Origin: Beroe forskalii
Taxonomy: Eukaryota; Ctenophora; Nuda; Beroida; Beroidae
NCBI GenBank assembly: GCA_011033025.1
Contig: WFMF01000035.1
Coordinates: 682,001 to 746,000 of the forward strand
Direction of reading: 5' to 3'
Length of the DNA stretch: 64,000 nt
Made by a program: the position numbers and the translations under genes
Notes under the pieces: generated by a model
What the model saw: the letters and a program-made list of their open reading frames with translations, nothing else
What the model was told of the DNA's origin: nothing
Database searches by the model: none
Part shown: in pieces, positions 1 to 10,000 of the stretch
How the letters are laid out: every line of letters starts with the position of its first letter
How positions within the stretch are numbered: the first letter of the stretch is position 1

Positions 1-449
1 ATAGGTGTGTGTACGCCGCGCGTCGATAACAAGGGTTGTCTGACAAGGGTTGTCTGACGGGGTCAGGCAACGCCTGACAAACAAGGGTATACGTGTTAAC
101 GTGTTTATCGTAGGATGTTACCCTACCCTCGCGCGCGCGGCGCAACGTTTCACAGTTGGACGTCACTTTGCAACCTCGCCCGGTTGATAGCCATCCAGTC
201 AGAAGAAATAGACTGGGCCACGTCCATCGACGAGTTTGGCAAGGTTAAAGGAAGCGCGCGCGCTTTCATAATTGCTAAACACGTTTATCCCTGTGTGGCT
301 TGCGCGCGTTCTCCTAATGCGGAATGCCTAAGCCCGCCCGGATAGGTGTGTACCCGCCGCGAAACGCAAACAGTGGTATACGTGTTAATTTTAAACGCGT
401 ATTTCCCTGTTATCGTCGCGCTTCCCGTAGCGTAGGGAAGCGCGCGGCG

Positions 450-483
<34 letters not shown>

Positions 484-665
484 TGCGGGCTTAGGAAACG
501 TGTTAAGCAAGATCGCGTTTCCGCCACAGTGAAGCGCGCAGCGTTGCAGTTGCCTGACCCTATATATCGCGCGCGCCACGACTCTTGTTAAACACGTATA
601 CCCCTGTTATCGTCGCGCTTCCTCAGAAGCGCACGGCGCGTACACACACCTATGCGGGCTCAGGC
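1..665. repeat. Inverted-repeat element fragment at the left edge
   Basis: GC-rich block of GCGCGC and (CA)n tracts. The motif CCTAAGCCCGC...ATAGGTGTGTAC at 327-352 is inverted as GTACACAC...CCTATGCGGGCTTAGG near 449-496, and again near 640-662 as TATGCGGGCTCAGG. The window begins inside the matching left copy (ATAGGTGTGTGTACGC). TAACAGGGGTATACGTG and its variants recur in both orientations. This looks like one DNA-transposon-like element, or two nested, cut by the window edge. No coding sequence is recognisable; short ORFs here follow the repeats. Confidence 0.5.
455..482. repeat. (CA)n microsatellite
   Basis: Uninterrupted CA dinucleotide tract of about 14 units inside the left-edge inverted-repeat element. 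Confidence 0.9.
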
Positions 666-1900
666 ACCACGACGTGCAAATTTACAATAATGGGTCTGAC
701 GACGTCAGACAGTTCTCGAATATGTAACGATTGTAGAAACATTCAAACAGTTGGATAAGAGAGAAATAAAATATAATTATAAAATGGACAACATAAAAAT
801 TAACAGCATATATTTTTCTAAAACTAAAGGAAAACCATCATACAATTAAATCTGTTGCTGTCATGATTATCATTATTGATCCATGATCATGGCACTGGCA
901 GAACATATCACTTCTACTCACACGAGCTCAACTATTCATTCATAAAAATTCAAATTTAAGCTCATTTATTGCAGTTTGTCAAACCCTTTTACTAAGGGAT
1001 TGAGAAAGAGAACAGTTTGGGACGTCAGTTAGTGGACATATTGTGACCACTAAGAGGATAAGACATAAGATAACTGTGCCAATATCTTGACCTTCTAGAG
1101 GCACAATTCAGGCGCAACTGTTACTGCAAGGAGCTGCTGGTTAAAGTATTAAAACTGTTTTAGTTCAACTGACATTGTAAAAAGAAAATCCCTCTAGAAT
1201 ATATCAAAATGTATTAAATTTAAAGCCAGCACACGGAAAGAAGTCGCAAAATTCAAAACATTTCGGAATTACAACATACCACGCTCATTCCTTCATAAAT
1301 CTAATATTATCAGAATAACTATACCGGCGTTCGACCTTAGAAGGAGGAACCACAATAAAAATTGTCCCTTAACAAATACATCAAGAATTTAAATACATAA
1401 AAATAACACAGATAAATACAGTTTTATACGTATTTACAACTTTATAATGTAAAGCTTATAAAAATGCTAAAAGATAAATGGTCCGATCAGCACGAGCGAT
1501 CAGGGTAGCGCTTGCAATCACAGCACTCATCACTTTACCTCAGAATTTAAACCTAACGCAAAATAATTTACATCATTTTCAGTCATTATATCATATTTAT
1601 TCTGCTTATTCAGTCTAATTTATCATAGAGGACTACGTACAAAGTCATATAATCCATTCTTATAACCAGGGTCGCGAGAATGGCTTAGAATTAATAAATA
1701 AATCATTGGTTATCATCTAAAAATCTATCTAGGGAGTTGAGTAGCCGTGAATGGTGTTTGCTGTCGCTCATCCACAAGCAGTCGTCGGACTGAGTCAGTC
1801 GGTAGCCTGTGTTTCTGACTTGGATGAACGTCTTTTTCTTCTTCACAACGACTTCTGATGCACTGGACAGACTCTGGAGCGAGCCTGAGAAATGGGTAAT
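666..1900. other. AT-rich stretch with no gene seen
   Basis: I see no convincing coding exon, transposon terminus or tandem repeat here. Reading frames are short on both strands. Confidence 0.6.
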
Positions 1901-1902
1901 GT

Positions 1903-3640
1903 GAGTCAAGTGAGTTAAGTGATTCAAGTGAGTAAAGTCGGTTAAGTTATTAAAGTGAGTCAAGGGAGTCGAGTGAGTCAAGTGCGTCAAATCAGTCAAG
2001 TGAGGTAAGTCAGTAAAGTTATTAAAGTGAGTCAAGTGAGTCAAGTGAGTCAAGTGATTTAAGTGAGTCAAGTGATTCAAGTGCGTCAAATCAGTCAAGT
2101 GAGTAAAGTCAGTAAAGTGAGTCAAATCAGTCAAGTGGGTAAAGTCAGTAAAGTTATTAAAGTGAGTCAAGAGAGTCGAGTGATTTAAGTGAGTAAAGTG
2201 AGTTAAGTGAGAAAAGTGCGTCAAGGGAGTCATGTCAGACAAGTTAATCCAGTCAGTTGAGTCAAGTGAGTCGAGTGATTCAAGTGAGTCAAGTGAGTTA
2301 AGTGATTCAAGTGAGTAAAGTCAGTAAAGTTATTAAAGTGAGTCAAGCGAGTCAAGTGATTTAAGTGAGTCAAGTGAGTTAAGTGAGTCAAGTGATTGAA
2401 GTGAGTCAAATCAATCAAGTGATTCAAATCGGTCAAGTGAGTTAAGTCAGTAAAGTTATTAAAGTGAGTCAAGGGAGTCAAGCGATTCAAGTGATTGAAG
2501 TGAGTCAAATCAATCAAGTGCGTCAAATCAGTCAAGTGAGTAAAGTCAGAAAAGTTATTAAAGTGAGTCAAGGGACTCGAGTGATTCAAGTGAGTCAAGT
2601 GAGTTAAGTGAGTCAAGTGAGTCAAGTGAGTTAAGTGAGCAAATTCAGTAAAGTGAGTAAAGTCAGTCAAGTGAGTAAAGTCAGTTAAGTTATTAAAGTG
2701 AGTCAAGTGAGTCGAGTGATTTAAGTGAGTCAAGTGAGTTAAGTCAGTCAAGTGAGTCAAGTGAGTTAAGTTATTCAAGTGAGTCAAGGGAGTCGAGTGA
2801 TTTAAGTGAGTCAAGCTCAAGTGATTTAAGTGAGACAAGCTCAAGTGAGTAAAGTGAGTCAAGTCAGTATAGTGAGTAAAGTCAGTAAAGTCAGTCAAGT
2901 GATTCAAGTGATTCAAGTGAGTTAAGTCAGTCAAGTGAGTCAAGTGAGTTAGGTGAGCAAATTCAGTAAAGTGAGTAAAGTCAGTCAAGTGAGTAAAGTC
3001 AGTTAAGTTATTAAAGGGAGTCAAGTGAGTCGAGTGATTTAAGTGAGTCAAGTGAGTTAAGTCAGTCAAGTGAGTCAAGTGAGTTAAGTTATTCAAGTGA
3101 GTCAAGGGATTTAAGTGAGTCAAGTGAGTTAAGTGAGCCAAGTGATTCAAGTGATTCAAGTGAGTTAAGTGAGTAAATTCGGTAAAGTGAGTAAAGTCAG
3201 TCAAGTGAGTAAAGTGAGTCAAATGAGTCAAGTCAGTAAGGTCAGTCAAGTGAGTAAAGTCAGTAAAGTTAGTCAAGTGAGTAAAGTGCGTCAAGGGAGT
3301 CATGTCAGACAAGTTAATCCAGTCAATTGAGTCAAGTGAGTCAAGAAGGTCATGTCAGTCAAGTGAGTTAAGTGAGTCGAGTCAGTATAGTGAGTAAGGT
3401 CAGTCAAATGAGTCAAGTGAGTAAATTCAGTTAAGTGAGTCAAATTAGTCAAGTGATTCAGGTGATTCAAGTGATTAAAGTGAGTCAAGCTCAAGTGATT
3501 AAAGTGAGACAAGCTCAAGTGAGTAAAGTGAGTCAAGTCAGTATAGTGAGTAAAGTCAGTAAAGTCAGTCAAGTGATTAAAGTCAGTCAAGTGATTAAAG
3601 TCAGTCAAGTGAGTCAAGTGAGTTGCTAACTTGATCAAAC
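1903..3640. repeat. 9-bp minisatellite, unit GAGTCAAGT
   Basis: About 1.7 kb of near-continuous 9-bp units (GAGTCAAGT, GAGTTAAGT, GATTCAAGT, GAGTAAAGT, CAGTAAAGT, TATTAAAGT). They are arranged in longer mixed blocks, for example CAGTAAAGT-TATTAAAGT followed by GAGTCAAGG. Because the unit is a multiple of three it opens long spurious frames of LTHLTHF type on the minus strand, which I do not call genes. Around 3641-3705 the orientation flips (ACTTGACT units), so the right end can fold back. The heptamer TGAGTCA recurs throughout. Confidence 0.95.
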
Positions 3641-3716
3641 TAACTTGACTGACCTGACTTAAATAACTCGACTGACTTAACTTGACTAACATAACTAACT
3701 TGACTTGACTGGTCAG

Positions 3717-4060
3717 TCAGGGTCTGTAGGGGCTCAACAAGGGGTCATTGGTATACTCAACTACGACCGGAATAATCATTTCCTTACCGAGAATTCCAGT
3801 GATCTCATCATCGATCTCCTCGACTCTGAGATTAATCCCGGGCGAGAGAGTGATCTTGAACAACCCCTCCTCCACTCCACTCAGCACCACTCGTCCCCTC
3901 CTCCTCCTCAAGTTGACTGCCCCCACTCTGGTTTGAGTGGGTGGGTCGAGGGAGTGGAGAGCCAGGGACTCGTTACCGGAGAAAACGGTGATGGAGGAAT
4001 AGGATCCGTCCTGGTGAAAGAAGGGTTGTGAATCGGGAGCAACTCTCATCTCTATTGTTC
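3717..4060 (-). CDS. Candidate terminal exon, function unknown
   Basis: Minus-strand open frame of about 114 codons after a plausible acceptor (ATCACTCCAG, just above 4060), ending at TGA (3719-3717). The product contains TIEMRVAPDSQPFFHQ, an ITVFSGNESLAL stretch with a sequon, an arginine cluster and a beta-rich LFKITLSPGINLRVEEI segment. It enters in phase 1. A weaker minus-strand frame at about 4570-4740 ends in a donor (CAA A|GTAAAT) of matching phase 1. It could be the 3' exon of the giant minus-strand gene or of a separate gene. I do not recognise the domain. Confidence 0.35.
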
Positions 4061-4588
4061 CTGGAGTGATCATTGAAGAACTTTTTGGACTTGAACTTCA
4101 AATACTTAGAAAAACTCAAGATTTGAGTACTAAGCTCATGCTCATTGTTAATTGTTCACTTGAACTTCAAATCATTCTGATGACGATTATGAAAACAACT
4201 TTGGTGAAAGCTTGTTGAATACTCATCGTGAGTTAATTTGAAGGTTATGAGTGTCTCTGGAGGAAAATAACTTTGGGCGGAATAGAATCATAATGAAGAA
4301 CATAAATAATCGATTCTAAGACATTATCATGCATTAGTAGAGATAGGGAACATATTTCTGATTAAAATTCTGTGATTCCGAACTACCCTAAAATTAAGTA
4401 GCTTCGTCATAGGGTGCTGGATGGCAGAAAATTGCCTTGTTGAATATTAGTGACAATCTTCCTTCATTCTGATAGGCGTAAGATTGTCGATTGAAAATGT
4501 TTCGAATTTTCCCTTTGCTCATAATTTGCAGTGATTTTCTACACTTGGGTTCAGGAATTTACTTTGAAACAACTGATGAATCTCGGGA
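4061..4588. other. AT-rich non-coding stretch
   Basis: Nothing recognisable except possible minus-strand intron sequence between the candidate exon ending at 4060 and the weak frame near 4570-4740. Confidence 0.45.
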
Positions 4589-4784
4589 TTGGAAAACACA
4601 ACTGGGGGGTTTCCATATGCTGGTGCCACCAAAGGTGACAATGTTATGTCAAATATGGCGCTAAAACCGAGTACCAAAGAACCGGAAATGATGCGGACTC
4701 GGGTATCGTTACATTTATCAACATCCACAATGAATAGCACTACTTCAAGCAGTTATACAGAGGAGTCTCATATGAAGGATCGAA

Positions 4785-4992
4785 TGTGGGGAAACAAGGA
4801 AGAATTTTGGGGAAACAAGGAAGAAAAAAAGAAAGAAAAAAAGAAAGAAAACAAGAAAGAAAGCAGGGAAGAAAGCAAGGAAGAAAGCGAGGAAGAAAGC
4901 AAGGAAGAAAGCAAGAAAGAAAACAGGGAAGAAAACAAGGAAGAAACACAAGGAAGAAAGCAAGGAAGAAAACAAGGAAGAAAGCAAGGATT
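4785..4992. repeat. GA-rich GGAAGAAAGCAA-type microsatellite
   Basis: About 200 bp of purine-only repeats (GGAAGAAAGCAA, GGAAGAAAACAA and variants) directly upstream of the GPCR start. It opens frames in several registers (Lys/Glu-rich on plus, Phe/Leu-rich on minus). A plus-strand frame beginning ATGGAAAACACAACTG at 4589 runs into it and could be an alternative N-terminus, but it is in a different register from the GPCR. Confidence 0.9.
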
Positions 4993-4997
4993 TGCCA

Positions 4998-6394
4998 ATG
5001 GTGAAGCCATTCAATGAAGTCCCATCGTTTGATAACGAGCCTCAAAACAGTATGGAGCAAACAAAGTCAGATGTTAACAAGAACAAAACATGGGGGATAC
5101 AAAATATTGATCCCTATGCAATGTGGATTCCGATACTTCACACAGACGAACGAACATACCCTGCTATGGGATCTAGGATCTCAAAAACCACAGAAAATCA
5201 ACATAATAATGACGGAGGACAGATGACAACGGTATCGGTGTCATCGAGCACAGATCAAGTAACTGAGGAGGTCATGGGAGGTCAAATCTTCACAAATACA
5301 CTGGGGAATTCTATCACTTCCAGCACAAGTGACGCTGTTCGAGAATCAGGGAACAGTAACGCAACATCGTCATTTTCTGAAGAATTCGGCGGTAAAATGG
5401 ATGCTTTAGTGATAGGTTGCAACATGTTTTTCGTGGTGATTGCAATAATATTCAATTCCACAGTCAGCTCTTTCTATCGGAAACAAGTCAAGAAGCTGAT
5501 ACCCTTCATCTACTTCACAGTCTCTGCAACAGATCTCATCACAGCTGTCACATGTTTGTCTCATCCCATCATTCTGGCTCTGATTCTCTTCACAGAGCAA
5601 AGCCTCCTCTCCTCTCTCCTCATCTTACTCTTCTACTTCATCTGCAGCATCTCAATAAGGGCCGGAGTGTTCTATAACCTTGTGCTATCCGTGGTAAGGT
5701 CTATCAACATCGTACATCCCTTCTACCAGATCAAGCTCAGATGGGTAAAGACAGCCTGCGTTATCTGTCCTATCATCTGGTGCTTCATTGTTCTCTACGA
5801 CATCTACTGGCTCCTGAAACTGGACTACATCCACCATCCCACCACCCTTTTCAAGTTCCTCGTCTACATGCCCATGGCAGGTAATGGGGCTGCAGGAGCC
5901 ATCCTAGGTCCAGATGCCTCCTACTTGGAACTGATCCTGATCGGGATGACCCTCCCGTTTCTCGTCCCTTGTCTCCTCGTCTCAATCTGTCTTGTTTTCC
6001 AGATCTACCATCTGAATGTCTCTAAAGGTAGAGATGAGGAGCAGTCAGAAGATAGTACCCCGGAGGCCTGCCATCACCATATTCCAGCTGACCCTCCTCT
6101 TCCTTGGTCTGCAACCTGTCTGCAACCGTTGTCTACCTCTACTTCTTCGAACCGAGTGGGCGGGAGCAGCGTAAGACGGGGGTTAGAGAAGCCCGGATGA
6201 TGTACCTTTCCTCGTGTGTTCTGCATGTGATAAACGCCATGTTCAGTCCCATGATCATGATTCTGAGGGGCAGATCCCTGAAGAAGGGGATCAGGTCTGA
6301 GATCATGTACCTCCGATCCCGGCTCAGTACCAAGTCTTCTAGTTCTGGAAGCAGATTCAATGAAGGGGTGAAAGCCGTGATGTACCGATATTAG
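4998..6394 (+). CDS. Rhodopsin-like GPCR, intronless, frame broken twice
   Basis: Seven-transmembrane receptor read on the plus strand. About 133 N-terminal residues are Ser/Thr/Asn-rich with sequons and should be extracellular. TM1 starts near residue 135 (GCNMFFVVIAIIFNS). TM2 has TVSATDLITAVTCLSHP with the class A Asp. TM3 ends LSVVRSINIVHPF, where VRS replaces DRY. TM4 has IIWCFIVLY. TM5 has LPFLVPCLLVSICLVF. The frame then breaks twice: near 6058-6063 (CCCCGG run) and near 6102-6108 (CTTGGTC). Bridging both restores TM6 (ITIFQLTLLFL then VCNLSATVVYLYFF) and TM7 (VINAMFSPMIMILRG), ending at the stop at 6394. The ATG at 4998 is the first after the microsatellite; 5052 is an alternative. 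Ligand unknown. Either a recent pseudogene or consensus indels. Confidence 0.75.
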
Positions 6395-6634
6395 AGAGTA
6401 GAAGGGATGTGAAGACTGAACGGTATGTGATGATGTGAAAATGTGAGATGAGCCAACTGAAACTGAACCGGAGACTATAACAGTAATCAACAATAGGAGA
6501 GTGATGATTTTAATGATTACCATCGAATGATGGCGTATGATTTGAAAATTTCCAAAATAATTCTAGTATAAACAATATTTGATAAACTCTATAAGTCTAT
6601 ATATCAACATTCGGTAGTATTATTTGTTCCTCAC
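6395..6634. other. Convergent gap between GPCR and giant gene
   Basis: About 240 bp between the GPCR stop and the lowest confident exon of the minus-strand gene. No clear poly(A) signal pair is visible. Confidence 0.5.
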
Positions 6635-7055
6635 CTCTCTCAGCACTCCGTAGATCTGTACGTTGGGTGTATCCAGCAGCGTGTAACTCTGTCCTGGCAC
6701 AATATCACCCAGCAAACACACATCATAACGCCCAACCCTGACTTTAAACGGCACCTTCACTTCACTCCCCACTGTCTTCTTAGTCAGTCTCAGAGGAGCA
6801 GGATCCCGGTTTCTGCCTCTGTCTCGGGATCTAGGATAGTCCATAGCACCCTCCCTAGAATAGTCCCTCGCACAGTCCCTGGTGTTACAATCCCTGACCT
6901 GGTTCTCGCCACACTCCCCTTCTCACTACACTCCCTGCCTCGTGTCTGAGTGCCACCTCCGCAAGCAGCTGAGCACTCACTCCACGTGCTCCAGGAATCA
7001 GTGGAAACCTTCCTCCTGCACACGGGTTTCAGGGAGCAGGACCTGGACTCGTGAC
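6635..7055 (-). CDS. Exon: TSP1 repeat 4 and C-terminal tail
   Basis: Starts in phase 1 at CAG|GT and first finishes TSP1 repeat 3 (SCSLKPVC). It then encodes TSP1 repeat 4 ([20 protein letters not shown]) and a basic tail ending [17 protein letters not shown] before a good donor (GAG|GTGAGG). Reading through that donor instead gives the stop VRNK-stop. The end of repeat 4 ([15 protein letters not shown]) sits one frame away from its start. A single base missing in the GGGG run near 6938 would explain it; exon length (421) is one short of the phase expectation. WxxW motifs are typical C-mannosylation sites. Confidence 0.75.
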
Positions 7056-10000
7056 CTGAGGGGGAACGGATGGTTGATATCACGACTTTTCTTCTCCGAT
7101 ATTTGATTTCACGCACTTTATCTCGTAATATTTAAACTCTGAGCAAAGGTTGGGGTCTGTGTTAGGGATAGGGTTAGAGTCAGTGTTAAGGGGTTCAAGT
7201 CAACACAGGGAGATTCTACCAACCTGAACCCTCTGGGTTAGGGTAAAGGTTAAAGTTAAGGAAGATGGTGTGCTACCCATCCCGCTTGGTTAACGGAAGG
7301 GCTGGGTAAGGTTTGGGGTTGAGGTAAGGGTCTGAATAGGAAGATTATGTGTCGTACCTGATCCCTCTGGGTTAGTGTAAAGGTTAATCCTAACCCTCGC
7401 AGGGCTAGGGTTAAAATAAGAGTAACAGTTAACAAGGTTAAGTTACCTGATCCCTCGCATGTGGCGCCGCCCCCGGAGGGCGCGGGGTTAGTGCAGGTGC
7501 GGGTCCGGCGCTGTGTGCCCGTACCGCAGGGGACCGAGCAGTCGCTCCAGCCACCCCACTCTGTCCAGTCTCCGTTAACTGAAGTGGGGGATGTGAAAAG
7601 GGGGGAACATTGGGGCTGTGGAAATAACAAGGTTTTTGGAATATTTGTATTGGGAATATTTACAATTCAAACAGGAACAAGCAACAAAAAGAACAATTAT
7701 TCCCGGATCTACTTCGAACATCTCCCTGGCATGGGTCCAACTAACCTCTTTCCGGGCACCTCTTCAGATAACACACAGTCTTCTCCACTGCTAATCCTTC
7801 GCACTCCAACCCACTGCCTTTCGGAGGGGGTGGGTTATCACACACCCTTTCCCTCTTCTTACTCCCATACCCACACTCTTTGGAGCAGGGACCCCAGGAA
7901 CCCCAATCAGAGAAACCTGGACACTCGCCAACCCCACACTTCTCTACTTCGTCTTGGGAGGCGCACGTGGGCGAGCCATCTGGGGTGAGAGATGAGAGGG
8001 TTTTGTAAAGGTTGTGAGCAAAAATGGTAAATATAAACAAGCCAAAATTCCAAAATTACCCAAAGCAACAGACTGAGAACACTGAATCACAAAATGTTTC
8101 CTCAACTAACTATTTCTCCTTACCTGATGTGTTGTCATCATCACAGGTAGTTCTAGACCTGGTCCTGGTGCCGCCGCATTCAGCGGAGCAAGGCGACCAC
8201 TCACTCCACTCTTCTGAGAGGGGTGGTTTGTAAGCGGGGGGGGGGGGCACTGGTTCGTAAGCGGGGGGGGGGAGCATTGATAAGAGGGGGAACGGGTAAG
8301 AATAAGGGTGGATTTTAAGATATTGGCATTCAGGGAAGGGGCTAACAGTAACAGGAGTGGGTATGACGTGGGGAAGCCACTGTCCAGAAACGTAATCGAT
8401 GGAAATTGGATACTGTAGCAAAGTAAGGCGAATGAGATAATGGGTTCAAACCTAAGTAATAGGTAAAAATCAAAAGATTCCACAATCCTCACTCTGATAC
8501 CCCCCAGTACTCACCCTTATGTCTGACTAGCTGCACTTCCACTTCCTCCTCAGCCCTTCCCACATTGTTAGAAGCGACTACTCTGTACCTTCCCTCATCC
8601 TCCCTCTGCGTGTCCAGTACACTCAGACTACCGTTACTGTGCACGGTGTAGTCCTCTCCATCACTTGTAATGGGGGTGGTGGCTCCTTCATCATCAGGGT
8701 GCACCTTGTACCACCGGACCTGGGGTGGGGGTCCTTGGAATGTTGGCACATATTATATTCCCCCAAGTCCTAGAATGTAGGAGGATTTTCTGAATTTTGA
8801 TGATCATTGATCAGGGGTTTGGGGGTGGGGGGGTCCTTCTTATAAAGTTACTAGTTAACTCATAAAAGTTTGCATGTCACTACCGTTTGATCCAACTAAG
8901 AAATGCTGCTTTCCGAATTTTGAATTTCGGCCATTTTTACGATTTACAGCGTCTTCAAAAACCCACATTTTTGTGCTAAAATGGACTTATTTGTCCATAA
9001 TCGGCCAAAAAGACCAAGAATTTGGCTAACAACTGTTTTTCCAATGTGACTGCATTGCAGAGAGTGCACTAGAACCAAATAATAATGCAGTTTTACACAG
9101 ATATTTCTCCACGTCCAAGCGTGTAGGAGGATTTTCTGAATTTTGATCATCAGGGATTCATTCGGTGGGGGGGGGGGGTCGTCCTATTAAAGTTACTAGT
9201 TAACTCATGAAATTTTGCAGGTCAGTACAGTTTGATCCAACTAAGAAAATGCCGCTTTCCGAATTTTGAATTTCGGCCATTTTACGATTTACAGCCTCTT
9301 CAAAACCCACATTTTTGTGCTAAATGGACTTATTTGTCCATAATTGGCCAAAAAAGACCAAGAATATGGCTAACAACTGTTTTTTTCCCATGTGACTGCA
9401 TTGCAGAGAGTGCACTAGAACCAAATAATAATGCAGTTTTACACAGATATTTCTCCACGTCCAAGTGTGTAGGAGGATTTTCTGAATTTTGATCATCAGG
9501 GATTCGGTGGGGGGGGGGTCGTCCTACTAAAGTTACTAGTTAACTCATGAAATTTTGCAGGTCAGTACAGTTTGATCCAACTAAGAAAATGCCGCTTTCC
9601 GAATTTTGAATTTCGGCCATTTTTACGATTTACAGCCTCTTCAAAAACCCACATTTTTGTGCTAAAATGGACTTATTTGTCCATAATTGGCCAAAAAGAC
9701 CAAGAATATGGCTAACAACTGTTTTTTCCCATGTGACTGCATTGCAGAGAGTGCACTAGAACCAAATAATAATGCAGTTTTACACAGATATTTCTCCACG
9801 TCCAAGTGTGTAGGAGGATTTTCTGAATTTTGATCATCAGGGATTCGGTGGGGGGGGGGGTCGTCCTATTAAAGTTACTAGTTAACTCATGAAATTTTGC
9901 ATGTCAGCACAGTTTGATCCAACTAAGAAAATGCTGCTTTCCGAATTTTGAATTTCGGCCATTTTTACGATTTACAGCCTCTTCAAAAACCCACATTTTT

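Noticed and set aside
1703-3692. Long minus-strand frames of repeated LTHLTHF composition (up to 360 codons)
   Set aside because: They are translations of a 9-bp minisatellite, which stays open in frame because nine is divisible by three. No splice or start context.
4740-5060. Phe/Leu-rich and Lys/Glu-rich frames around 4.8-5.0 kb
   Set aside because: Products of the GA-rich microsatellite in several registers.
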